DNA from: Gemmatimonadota bacterium
Lineage (GTDB): Bacteria > Gemmatimonadota > Gemmatimonadetes > Gemmatimonadales > GWC2-71-9
Assembly: GCA_003221985.1 (NCBI GenBank)
Contig: QHUQ01000219.1
Span: 1-19,770 of the forward strand
DNA: 19,770 bases
Direction: 5' to 3'
Shown here: in pieces, positions 1-7,125 of the stretch
Position numbering within the stretch: position 1 is the stretch's first letter
Layout of the letters: each line of letters starts with the position of its first letter
Program-made: the position numbers and the translations under genes
Notes under the pieces: model-generated
Told to the model about the DNA's origin: nothing
The model's database searches: none
The model's input: only the letters and a program-made list of their open reading frames with translations

Positions 1-1
1 C

Positions 2-1756
2 GAGGGTGGTGAGGATCCGGCGACGTGGGTGAGCCGCGCGGACGGCGACCGGGCCGATAATCGCATCAAGCAGGTCGCTTCCGGCCGGTTCGGCGTGACG
101 GCGTCGTATCTCGTCCGGGCGGACGAGCTCGAGATCAAGATTGCGCAGGGCTCCAAGCCCGGCGAAGGCGGCCAGCTACCCGGCCACAAGGTGACCGACC
201 TGATCGCCCGGCTGCGCCACGCCGTCGTCGGGATTCCGCTGATATCGCCGCCGCCGCATCACGACATCTATTCGATCGAGGATCTCGCGCAGCTGATTCA
301 CGATCTCAAGCAGGTGAATCCGGCCGCGCGCGTGGGCGTGAAGCTCGTCGCCGAAGCCGGCGTGGGGACCGTCGCCGCGGGCGTCGCAAAGGCGTACGCC
401 GACTACGTGCTCATCTCCGGCCACAACGGGGGCACCGGGGCCTCCCCGTTGTCGTCCATCAAGCACGCGGGCTCGCCATGGGAAGTGGGCCTGGCGGAGA
501 CGCAGGCGATTCTGATGCGGAATAAGCTCCGCGAGCGCATCGAAGTGCGGACGGATGGCGGTCTGCGCACGGGACGCGACGTCGTCATCGCCGCCCTGCT
601 CGGCGCCGAGTCGTTCGGGTTCGGGACCGCGACGGTCGTCGCGCTCGGCTGCGCCATGGCGCGCCAATGTCACTTGAACAGCTGCCCGACGGGCATCGCC
701 ACGCAGCGGCCGGATCTGCGGGCGAAGTTCCGCGGCACGCCGGAACAGGTCATCGCCTACTTCACATTCGTCGCCGAAGAGGTGCGCCGCATCATGGCGA
801 CGCTGGGCGTGCGGCGGATGGATGACCTCATCGGGCGCGTCGAGTTGCTGCAGCGCATCGAACATCCCGAGTCACCGCGCGCGCGGCTGCTGGACCTCTC
901 GCTGTTGCTCGTGCCCCCCGGGAATGCCTCCGCCCCGCGCCGCCGCACCGCCCTGCGGAACGTTCGTCCCGGCCTCGTGTGCCTAGATGCCGAGATTCTG
1001 GAGCAGCGGCATTCGGCACCGCGGGTTTGGCCGATCGGCAATCATCATCTCACGGTCGGCGCGCGTATCGCCGGCCAGCTGGCGCGAGCGCACGGCAGCG
1101 CTGGGCCCGGCGAGCCGCTGCGGCTGCGGTTCCGCGGCAGCGCCGGTCAGAGCTTCGGCGCGTTCACGCTCCCGCGCATGCATCTCCATCTGGAGGGCGA
1201 AGCGAACGATCACGTGGGCAAAGGGTTGTGCGGCGGCGAAATCGTGATCAAGCCGTTCCGCGGCGCCGGTTATGCGAGCGGCGTGCTGATTGGGAATACC
1301 GCGTTGTACGGCGCGACGTCCGGCCGGCTCTTTGCGGCCGGAAGCGCGGGCGATCGCTTTGCCGTGCGTAACTCCGGCGCTGTGGCGGTGATCGAGGGCG
1401 CCGGCGACCACTGCTGCGAGTACATGACCGGTGGCGTCGTGGTGGTCCTCGGCCCCGTCGGCAGGAATTTTGCAGCGGGGATGTCCAACGGCATCGCCTA
1501 TGTCCTCGACGAGCGGGGCCTGCTCGAACGGCACTGCAACCTGGAAATGGTGACGGTCAATAGTCTCAACGAGATGGACGAGCGTGTGCTGCGCAAGCTC
1601 ATCCAGCAGCACTTCCACAAGACCGGCAGCGCCCTCGCCCGCATGATCCTCGCGCAGTGGGACGCGTACCGTCCGTTGTTCCGGAAGGTTGCACCGCCCG
1701 CGGCGGCGGTGATCGAACCGGTGGCTCACCCACAATCGACTGGGAGTCCAGCATGA
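2..1756 (+). CDS. gltB: Glutamate synthase (GOGAT) large subunit, C-terminal part (5' truncated by window)
   Basis: The large (alpha) subunit of glutamate synthase makes two glutamates from 2-oxoglutarate and glutamine-derived ammonia in the cytoplasm. The frame is open from base 2, and residues before the first possible start (EGGEDPATW) already match the GltB family, so the true start lies upstream of the window. Visible parts are the FMN-binding synthase barrel (KIAQGSKPGEGGQLPG, then the GHNGGTGASP loop), the 3Fe-4S cluster cysteines with canonical C-x5-C-x4-C spacing (codons at 650, 668 and 683, in GCAMARQCHLNSCPTGIATQ), and the C-terminal GXGXG beta-helix domain (about 1090-1560). The stop overlaps the ATG of the P-II gene (ATGA, 1753-1756), implying translational coupling. 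No gltD (small subunit) follows; its usual place is taken by glnB/K and amt. Identification is firm; the N-terminal glutaminase half is not visible. Confidence 0.97.
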   Translation, partial: EGGEDPATWVSRADGDRADNRIKQVASGRFGVTASYLVRADELEIKIAQGSKPGEGGQLPGHKVTDLIARLRHAVVGIPLISPPPHHDIYSIEDLAQLIHDLKQVNPAARVGVKLVAEAGVGTVAAGVAKAYADYVLISGHNGGTGASPLSSIKHAGSPWEVGLAETQAILMRNKLRERIEVRTDGGLRTGRDVVIAALLGAESFGFGTATVVALGCAMARQCHLNSCPTGIATQRPDLRAKFRGTPEQVIAYFTFVAEEVRRIMATLGVRRMDDLIGRVELLQRIEHPESPRARLLDLSLLLVPPGNASAPRRRTALRNVRPGLVCLDAEILEQRHSAPRVWPIGNHHLTVGARIAGQLARAHGSAGPGEPLRLRFRGSAGQSFGAFTLPRMHLHLEGEANDHVGKGLCGGEIVIKPFRGAGYASGVLIGNTALYGATSGRLFAAGSAGDRFAVRNSGAVAVIEGAGDHCCEYMTGGVVVVLGPVGRNFAAGMSNGIAYVLDERGLLERHCNLEMVTVNSLNEMDERVLRKLIQQHFHKTGSALARMILAQWDAYRPLFRKVAPPAAAVIEPVAHPQSTGSPA

Positions 1757-2160
1757 AGCTCATCACGACCATCGTACGCCCCGAACGTCTCCCCGAGGTC
1801 AAAGCGGCGCTGTTCCGCGCCGGGATCACCGGCATCACGCTGAGCCGCGTCAGCGGGCACGGCGGTGAGCACGAGCGGTTCGAGCAGTATCGCGGTACGG
1901 CGCTCGTCATGGAGTTCCACGAGAAGGTCAAGATCGAAATGGTGTGTTCCGAGCCGTTCGTCGAGCCGTGCGTGCAGGCCATTCTCTCGGCGGCCCGCAC
2001 AGGCGAGGTGGGCGACGGGAAGATCTTTGTGCAGCCGATCGAGCGGGTGGTCCGCATCCGCACGGGCGAGGCGGACAACGCCGCCTTGACCGCCGTCAAC
2101 GCCGACGAAGTCCAACGCGCGGCCATCAACGCCGCCGGCATGGGAGGTGCCGCAGCATGA
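1753..2160 (+). CDS. glnK: P-II family nitrogen regulatory protein (GlnB/GlnK) with Leu51 and a C-terminal tail
   Basis: P-II proteins are trimeric sensors of 2-oxoglutarate, ATP/ADP and energy status that control ammonium transporters and other nitrogen targets. The start at 1753 (MKLITTIVRPERLPEV) gives a gap-free alignment with E. coli GlnB over residues 1-112; it lies in the ATGA overlap with gltB. Conserved landmarks are Y46-R47-G48 of the T-loop, K58, the B-loop TGEVGDGK (83-90) and R101-x-R103. Two key positions differ: residue 51, the uridylylated Tyr in enterobacteria, is Leu, and residue 39, normally the Gln of the 2-oxoglutarate/Mg site, is Glu. T49 stands where cyanobacterial P-II has its phosphorylated Ser49. 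The 135-residue protein has about 23 extra residues beyond the usual 112. The amt gene directly follows, so it is named glnK on context; glnB cannot be excluded. Confidence 0.95.
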   Translation: MKLITTIVRPERLPEVKAALFRAGITGITLSRVSGHGGEHERFEQYRGTALVMEFHEKVKIEMVCSEPFVEPCVQAILSAARTGEVGDGKIFVQPIERVVRIRTGEADNAALTAVNADEVQRAAINAAGMGGAAA

Positions 2161-3494
2161 CGCAAGCCACTCTTTCCGCGGGTGATACCAGTTGGGTCCT
2201 CGTCTCGAGCGCGCTCGTGCTCTTGATGACCGTGGGCCTCGCGTTCTTCTACGGCGGCCTGGTGCGCCCCAAGAACGCCCTCAACACCATGATGATGAGC
2301 GTCGTCGCGCTCGGCGTGATCGGGGTCCAGTGGATGCTGGTCGGCTATTCAATCGCCTTCGGTCCCGGCAACCCATGGTTCGGCGGCCTCGCCTGGTTCG
2401 GCCTGCACAACGTCGGGTTCGAGCCCAATCCGACGTATTCGGCGACGATCCCGCTGCAGGCCCACGCGATGTTCCAGGGGATGTTCGCGATCATCACCCC
2501 CGCCCTCATCTCGGGCGCGATCGTGGAGCGGATGCGCTTCCGCGGTTACATCGTGTTCCTCGTCCTCTGGGCGACGCTGATCTACGATCCGCTGGCGCAC
2601 TGGGTGTGGGGCTCCGGCGGCTGGCTGTTGAAGCGCGGGGCGCTGGACTTCGCGGGCGGCACCGTCGTGCACATCAGCGCCGGCGTGTCGGCGCTCGTCG
2701 CCGCATGGTTCCTCGGCCCCCGGCGCGACTACCGCCGCGTCCCGATCGCGCCGCATAACGTCCCGCTCGTGCTGCTCGGCGCGGGGCTGCTCTGGTTCGG
2801 CTGGTTCGGCTTCAATGCCGGCTCCGCCCTCGCCGCGAACGGCCTCGCGGCGCTGGCGTTCGTCAACACCAACACCGCCGCGGCCGCCGCCCTCGTCACC
2901 TGGGCGGGGCTCGACCTGGCGCGCACCGGCAAGGTCACGGCGGTCGGTGCCGCCACCGGCCTCGTCGTGGGCCTCGTGGGCATTACACCGGCGGCCGGAT
3001 ACGTGACCCCGATGTCCGGGCTCCTGATCGGCATCCTCGCGGCCGGCGTCAGCTACACGGCCATTCAGATTCGGTCGCGGACCAAGCTCGATGACGCGCT
3101 CGACGTCTTCTCCTGCCACGGACTCGCGGGAACCGCGGGGGCGCTCCTGACCGGCGTGTTCGCCACCAAGCTCATGAATCCCGCCGGCGGCGACGGTCTG
3201 CTCGCGGGCAATGCCGGCCAGATGGGCGTGCAGCTGCTCGCCGTCCTCGCCACCGTCGCGTTCGCCGGACTCGGGACGCTCGGGATCCTCAAGCTCGTGC
3301 AGCTGACGATCGGCGCGCGGGCGGACGTGCCCGAGGAGAGCGCTGGGCTCGACCTGAGCCAGCACGGCGAAGAGGCGTATTTCGGGTCGGACCTGGGCAG
3401 CGCCGCAGGCACGGGCGGCTCGCTCGGCGGCAGCGTGGTCGTGGAGACCTTTACCCTGGAGTCGGGCGCCGCGCGGGCTCTGCCGGCCGTCTGA
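2157..3494 (+). CDS. amt: Ammonium transporter (Amt/MEP/Rh family)
   Basis: This is an inner-membrane channel that takes up ammonium, normally shut by GlnK docking on its cytoplasmic face. The start ATG at 2157 overlaps the P-II stop (ATGA), giving 445 residues with about eleven hydrophobic segments. Family landmarks are FYGGLVRPKNALNTMMMS near the N-terminus, ITPALISGAIVERM (113-126), DPLAHWVWGSGGW (134-146), the pore twin histidines H162 (GGTVVHISAG) and H311 (DVFSCHGLAG), and WFGFNAGS (206-213). The cytosolic tail carries the conserved GLDLSQHGEEAYFG element involved in gating. About 35 extra residues rich in Gly and Ser follow it (411-445), beyond where most family members stop. The N-terminus begins straight at the first membrane segment without a clear signal peptide. 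The tight P-II/amt coupling supports classic GlnK-Amt regulation, modified by the altered T-loop of the partner. Confidence 0.96.
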   Translation: MTQATLSAGDTSWVLVSSALVLLMTVGLAFFYGGLVRPKNALNTMMMSVVALGVIGVQWMLVGYSIAFGPGNPWFGGLAWFGLHNVGFEPNPTYSATIPLQAHAMFQGMFAIITPALISGAIVERMRFRGYIVFLVLWATLIYDPLAHWVWGSGGWLLKRGALDFAGGTVVHISAGVSALVAAWFLGPRRDYRRVPIAPHNVPLVLLGAGLLWFGWFGFNAGSALAANGLAALAFVNTNTAAAAALVTWAGLDLARTGKVTAVGAATGLVVGLVGITPAAGYVTPMSGLLIGILAAGVSYTAIQIRSRTKLDDALDVFSCHGLAGTAGALLTGVFATKLMNPAGGDGLLAGNAGQMGVQLLAVLATVAFAGLGTLGILKLVQLTIGARADVPEESAGLDLSQHGEEAYFGSDLGSAAGTGGSLGGSVVVETFTLESGAARALPAV

Positions 3495-3548
3495 TGCGGG
3501 CGGAGGCTCATCGCGTGTTCTGAGATAGCAGCGAAGGGCACGACGGTC

Positions 3549-3554
3549 TATTCT
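3549..3554 (+). promoter_or_regulatory. Putative -10 element for aguB (leaderless-type)
   Basis: TATTCT lies exactly 7 nt before the aguB ATG in the 67-bp gap after amt. No Shine-Dalgarno sequence precedes that ATG, and no good -35 box is visible. The same hexamer-7 nt-ATG spacing recurs before the ArsC-like and sensor-kinase genes, which supports a promoter giving a leaderless transcript. Confidence 0.4.
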
Positions 3555-3561
3555 TCAGCCC

Positions 3562-4476
3562 ATGACCACGGCGTTGCCCATGCAGTTCAAGGTCGGCCTC
3601 GTGCAAATGAGCATGAGCGACGACCCGGAGGCCAACCTCCGTAAAGCCGTCGCCCGGATCCGCGAGGCCGCAGAGCAGGGCGCGACGCTCGTGTGCCTGC
3701 CCGAGCTCTTTCGCACGCTCTACATCGGGCAGCGCGAGGACCACGCACTCTTTGATCTCGCCGAAGCGGTTCCGGGGCCGACCACCGAGACGCTCGGCAA
3801 GATCGCGAAGGAAAACGGCGTCGTCGTGATCGCGTCGCTGTTCGAGCGCCGCGCTGCGGGGCTGTACCACAACACGGCCGCGGTGATCGATGCGGACGGC
3901 AAGGTCAAGGGGATCTATCGCAAGATGCATATCCCCGACGACCCCTCCTACTACGAGAAGTTCTACTTCACACCCGGCGACCTCGGCTTTCGCGCGTTCG
4001 ACACGAAGGTCGGCCCGATCGGCACGCTGGTGTGCTGGGATCAGTGGTATCCGGAAGGCGCCCGGATCACCGCGTTACAGGGGGCGAACATCCTCCTCTA
4101 TCCCACCGCGATCGGCTGGCATCCGTCTGAGAAGGAGCAGTACGGCGAGCAGCAGCTGGACGCCTGGAAGACGATCCAACGCAGCCACGCGATCGCCAAC
4201 GGCTGCTGGGTCGCCGCGGTGAATCGCGTCGGCGTCGAGCGGTTGGGCGGTGAAGGGGGAGGGGGAGGGGGAGGCGCAGGGATCGAATTCTGGGGCCACT
4301 CGTTCGTGTGCGATCCGTTCGGCGTGGTCATCGCGGAAGCCGCGGAGGACGAGGCGCTCGTGCTCGCCCAGGTCGATCTCGCCCGCATCGAAGAAGTACG
4401 GCGCAGCTGGCCGTTTCTGCGCGACCGGCGTATCGACGCGTACGGCGACATTCAGCACCGGTTCCTGACCGATTAA
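3562..4476 (+). CDS. aguB: N-carbamoylputrescine amidase (nitrilase superfamily)
   Basis: This enzyme hydrolyses N-carbamoylputrescine to putrescine, CO2 and ammonia, the second step of the agmatine deiminase route to polyamines. The nitrilase catalytic triad is visible as E48 (VCLPELF), K121 (YRKMHIPDD) and C158 (TLVCWDQWYPEG). Residues DDPSYYEKFYFTPGD and the GWHPSEKEQYG segment are typical of the AguB branch rather than of other omega-amidases. The 304-residue length is normal for the family. An internal ATG at 3580 (MQFKVGLVQ) is an equally plausible start; 3562 was kept because the putative -10 box sits 7 nt before it. A poly-glycine run (about 232-238) from a GGGGGA repeat lies in the loop before GIEFWGHS. 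The partner gene aguA starts 10 nt after the stop, so the two form an operon. Confidence 0.94.
   Translation: MTTALPMQFKVGLVQMSMSDDPEANLRKAVARIREAAEQGATLVCLPELFRTLYIGQREDHALFDLAEAVPGPTTETLGKIAKENGVVVIASLFERRAAGLYHNTAAVIDADGKVKGIYRKMHIPDDPSYYEKFYFTPGDLGFRAFDTKVGPIGTLVCWDQWYPEGARITALQGANILLYPTAIGWHPSEKEQYGEQQLDAWKTIQRSHAIANGCWVAAVNRVGVERLGGEGGGGGGGAGIEFWGHSFVCDPFGVVIAEAAEDEALVLAQVDLARIEEVRRSWPFLRDRRIDAYGDIQHRFLTD
4255..4274 (+). repeat. GGGGGA tandem repeat inside aguB
   Basis: Three perfect GGGGGA units (4255-4272) followed by GG encode seven glycines in aguB. The G-runs, together with GGG at 4245-4247, could form a G-quadruplex in DNA or mRNA. The unit is six bases, so gain or loss of whole units changes the loop by two glycines without a frameshift. 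Confidence 0.85.
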
Positions 4477-4486
4477 CAGCGTTCGC

Positions 4487-5503
4487 ATGCCGGCCGAGTG
4501 GGAGCCGCATGCGGCGACCTGGATCGGCTGGCCGCACAACGTCTCCGACTGGCCCGGCAAATTCCCGCCGATCCCGTGGGTCTACGGCGAGATCGTTCGC
4601 GCGCTCGCGCCCGGCGAAACCGTCCGCATTCTCGTCAACTCCGCGGCACATCAGGCCCAAGCCGGCCGGATCCTGAAAAAAGTCGGCGTCGACCTCGCGC
4701 GCGTGGACTTCCTCCGTTTTCCCACAAACCGAGGCTGGACGCGCGACTTCGGCCCGCTATTCGTTCGCACCGTTGGTGCCTCGCCGCTCCTGGCGATCGC
4801 CCGCTTCCATTTCAACGCCTGGGCGAAGTACAAGGACTGGAAGAAAGACGACACGATTCCCGAGCGCGCCGCCAAGCGATTCAAGCGGCCGCTGATCGAT
4901 GGCAAAATCGTCCTCGAGGGCGGCAGCATCGACGTGAACGGCCGCGGCACGCTGCTGACCACCGAGGAGTGCCTGCTCGATCAGCACGTGCAGGCACGCA
5001 ATCCCGGCATGTCGCGCCTCGACATCGAGACGGTCTTCCGTGACACCCTGGGCATCACGAACACGCTGTGGTTGGGCAAAGGGATCGCCGGCGACGATAC
5101 CCACGGCCACGTGGATGATCTGTGCCGCTTCGTGAAGCCCGGGACGGTGGTGCTGTGTCGGGAGGACAATCCGAAGGACGTGAACTACGGGCCGCTCGCG
5201 GAAAACCGCGAGCGGCTGCAGGGCATGCATCTGGAAAGAGGGGCGAGTATCGAGGTCGTCGATCTTCCGATGCCCGCCCCTCTCTACTTCGAGGGCGTGC
5301 GGCTACCCGCGAGCTACGCCAACTTCTACATCGCCAACGCCGCGGTGCTCGTGCCGACCTTCAACGATCCCAAGGACCGCTTCGCGCTCGGCATCCTCGC
5401 CGAGCTGTTCCCCGACCGCCCCGTCGTCGGGATCCATGCGGTGGACCTCGTCTGGGGACTCGGAACGATCCATTGCCTTACGCAGCAGGAGCCGGCGGTC
5501 TAG
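4487..5503 (+). CDS. aguA: Agmatine deiminase (peptidylarginine deiminase family)
   Basis: Agmatine deiminase converts agmatine (decarboxylated arginine) to N-carbamoylputrescine plus ammonia, feeding AguB upstream. The 338-residue protein begins MPAEWEPHAATWIGWPHN, the family's standard N-terminus, which fixes the start. Active-site elements in order are NRGWTRDFGP (D87), VLEGGSID (E144), GDDTHGHVDD (H208, D210) and the nucleophile C330 in LGTIHCLTQQEP. It follows aguB by 10 nt and is surely co-transcribed. Its TAG stop lies in CTAG (5500-5503), a palindrome that also holds the stop of the convergent unknown gene, so there is no room for a classical terminator between them. With gltB, glnK and amt just upstream, the pathway may serve as a nitrogen source as well as for putrescine synthesis; that role is inference. 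Confidence 0.96.
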   Translation: MPAEWEPHAATWIGWPHNVSDWPGKFPPIPWVYGEIVRALAPGETVRILVNSAAHQAQAGRILKKVGVDLARVDFLRFPTNRGWTRDFGPLFVRTVGASPLLAIARFHFNAWAKYKDWKKDDTIPERAAKRFKRPLIDGKIVLEGGSIDVNGRGTLLTTEECLLDQHVQARNPGMSRLDIETVFRDTLGITNTLWLGKGIAGDDTHGHVDDLCRFVKPGTVVLCREDNPKDVNYGPLAENRERLQGMHLERGASIEVVDLPMPAPLYFEGVRLPASYANFYIANAAVLVPTFNDPKDRFALGILAELFPDRPVVGIHAVDLVWGLGTIHCLTQQEPAV

Positions 5504-6048
5504 GCCTGCAACGCGCCCTCGATCACGTCCTTGACGCTCGCGAGATCGGCGAGGACGTCGGCCCGCCCGGTGTCCGAAAGCCCCTGCTCCGTTCGAACGC
5601 GTCCCGCGCAATCCTCCAGCAGATCGAGCGCAGACCAGAGGAAAACGCTCCTTCGATCGACCGCCAACCACGCGCGCTCATGAGCCCCGAGGCACCGCCC
5701 GCCGAGCTCGACCACGAGTCGCTCGGGGCTGCGACGCTCGAGGCCAGTCGGTGGCGGCGCAGGGGGGTCGTTTCGCACCGCAGCCACGTGCCAGCGATCG
5801 GCATCGACGCGACATCCGATCCACAGACTTTGGGGAAGAGCCAGCCTCCCCCAACGTCGCAGCACTCCAGCGACGTCGAACTCCACAGCACCCGCGGGCG
5901 GCGGCCGCCGGCTCACGGCCTCGGTCATTGCCAGTCCACCGCGGGCGACGCGCCACAGCGCTACGGTACGGCCGCGGAGGGCGGTGCTCAACTGGTTCAA
6001 CAACTCGCTGCGGTGCTCGTAGAGACTGATAAGCGAGGATTCGCCCAT
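5500..6048 (-). CDS. Hypothetical protein, 182 residues
   Basis: I do not recognise a family. The start at 6048 (MGESSLISLYEHRSELL) was chosen because a good Shine-Dalgarno sequence, GAGGAG, ends 6 nt before this ATG; the upstream in-frame ATG at 6105 has none. The product looks soluble: an N-terminal amphipathic helix, a mixed middle with several tryptophans (LWRVARGG, LWIGCRVDADRWHVAAVR), a proline-rich linker (NDPPAPPPTG) and a helical C-terminal third (ALDLLEDCAGRV... LADLASVKDVIEGALQA). The RWHVAAVR strand and overall layout loosely resemble a small sensory-domain fold, but no motif confirms it. It is the last gene of the minus-strand run and follows the SMP-30-like gene by 93 nt; its stop overlaps that of aguA by three bases. 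Confidence 0.7.
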   Translation of the reverse strand: MGESSLISLYEHRSELLNQLSTALRGRTVALWRVARGGLAMTEAVSRRPPPAGAVEFDVAGVLRRWGRLALPQSLWIGCRVDADRWHVAAVRNDPPAPPPTGLERRSPERLVVELGGRCLGAHERAWLAVDRRSVFLWSALDLLEDCAGRVRTEQGLSDTGRADVLADLASVKDVIEGALQA

Positions 6049-6113
6049 CGCGAACTCCTCGGTTGGTGTCTCTAGAAGAACCCCACACGTGACCAGAGGT
6101 AACACTGCTCATG

Positions 6114-6134
6114 CATGCGGCCCGCGGCCGCGTG
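6114..6134 (-). terminator. GC hairpin after the SMP-30-like gene
   Basis: GCGGCC-CGC-GGCCGC (6117-6131) is a perfect 6-bp stem with a 3-nt loop, starting about 10 nt downstream of the minus-strand stop at 6142. No U-run follows, so it is at best a weak intrinsic terminator or an mRNA 3'-end stabiliser. Confidence 0.3.
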
Positions 6135-6141
6135 ACGAGCG

Positions 6142-7125
6142 TCACTGTAGCTGCCAGATTTCGACGCGATTCCCCGTGAAGACCGGAATCAGCACGCGAT
6201 TCCGTTTGGCGTCGTAGCCGATGTCGGCGGGACTCGGCACGCCGGTGATCACCTTCACTTCCTGCCCGGTCTCGTATGCGGACACGGTCGAATCGGTCCA
6301 GCTCGACACCAGGATCCTCGTGCCGGCCATCTCGACGCCGTCGAAGCCGCCGGCGCCCTTGGCGATGACCTTCGGCGCGCGGTCCCCCGGCTTCCACGCC
6401 AGCACCGATTTGGCCGGCCCGAACGACACGATGATGAACCGTTTGCCGACGGGGTCCACCGTGATCCCGTTCGGCCACCCCAGGCTGTCGCCCTTCGCCG
6501 CGATCGTCACCTTGCGATCCGGACCGATGCGGAACACGCGGTCGGGGCCGGGATGCAGCACGTTGCCGACGTCGTCGAACCGAATCCCGGTATCGGTGAT
6601 GTAGATCGCGCCGGTCGTGGCGATCGCGATGTCGTTCAAAAAGACGGCGCCCGCGCTGTCCAGCCTGACGCTGTCCAGCGGGGCCCCGGTCCGCGCATTG
6701 AACGCACGGATCCTGTCGATGTCCGTCACCCACAGCGTGTCGCCGAGCAGCGCCAGGCCCTTCGGCGCATTGAGGGTCACTCCCGCGCGGCCACCCTCGA
6801 TGAACTTGAGGTTCTCGATCGCCCCGTCGGGCCGCACCCGGCTGATGAAGCCGTTGTTGTCCTTCACCGTCGGGGAGCCGTTGACATTCGACACGAAGTA
6901 GATGTCCTGCGTCGAGTCGTGCAGCACCGACTCCGGGGTGGAGAAGCCCGCTACCGATAGCATCCGGGTGGCACCGGGCGCGGCCGGCGGCGGTGGTGGC
7001 GGCATGACGCGCGCGGTATCGACGGCCGCAGTGGTGTCGGGCACGTTGGCGGCGTGCCGCTTCCGATCGACAGGCTGGCGCGCCGCTGCGACGACTAGGG
7101 TCGTACAGAGCACGGTCGCTCTCAT
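6142..7125 (-). CDS. Exported SMP-30/gluconolactonase-like beta-propeller protein
   Basis: The 327-residue protein has a short N-terminal hydrophobic stretch (MRATVLCTTLVVAAA) that looks like a signal peptide, a low-complexity linker with six prolines (about 42-47) and then repeated beta-propeller blades of SMP-30/NHL type. Blade signatures are GFSTPESVLHD, LNAPKGLALLGDTLWVTD, LNDIAIATTGAIYITDTG, WPNGITVDPVGKRFIIVSF and GGFDGVEMAGTRILVSSWT. The E of TPES, N of WPNG and D of FDGVE correspond to the metal-binding positions of SMP-30-type lactonases, so lactone or ester hydrolysis is possible but the substrate is unknown. Its ATG shares one base with the stop of the preceding SRPBCC frame (TGATG), preceded by GAGGAGGAAGAG, showing translational coupling. 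The ending VFTGNRVEIWQLQ is the last blade. Confidence 0.85.
   Translation of the reverse strand: MRATVLCTTLVVAAARQPVDRKRHAANVPDTTAAVDTARVMPPPPPPAAPGATRMLSVAGFSTPESVLHDSTQDIYFVSNVNGSPTVKDNNGFISRVRPDGAIENLKFIEGGRAGVTLNAPKGLALLGDTLWVTDIDRIRAFNARTGAPLDSVRLDSAGAVFLNDIAIATTGAIYITDTGIRFDDVGNVLHPGPDRVFRIGPDRKVTIAAKGDSLGWPNGITVDPVGKRFIIVSFGPAKSVLAWKPGDRAPKVIAKGAGGFDGVEMAGTRILVSSWTDSTVSAYETGQEVKVITGVPSPADIGYDAKRNRVLIPVFTGNRVEIWQLQ

Noticed and set aside
1657..1752. N-terminal extension of the P-II gene
   Set aside because: The first 32 codons overlap gltB and do not match P-II; the family N-terminus starts exactly at 1753.
2349..3365. 338-codon open frame antisense to amt
   Set aside because: Composition (Glu, Arg, His, Pro rich, no hydrophobic pattern) is that of a shadow frame; amt is unambiguous.
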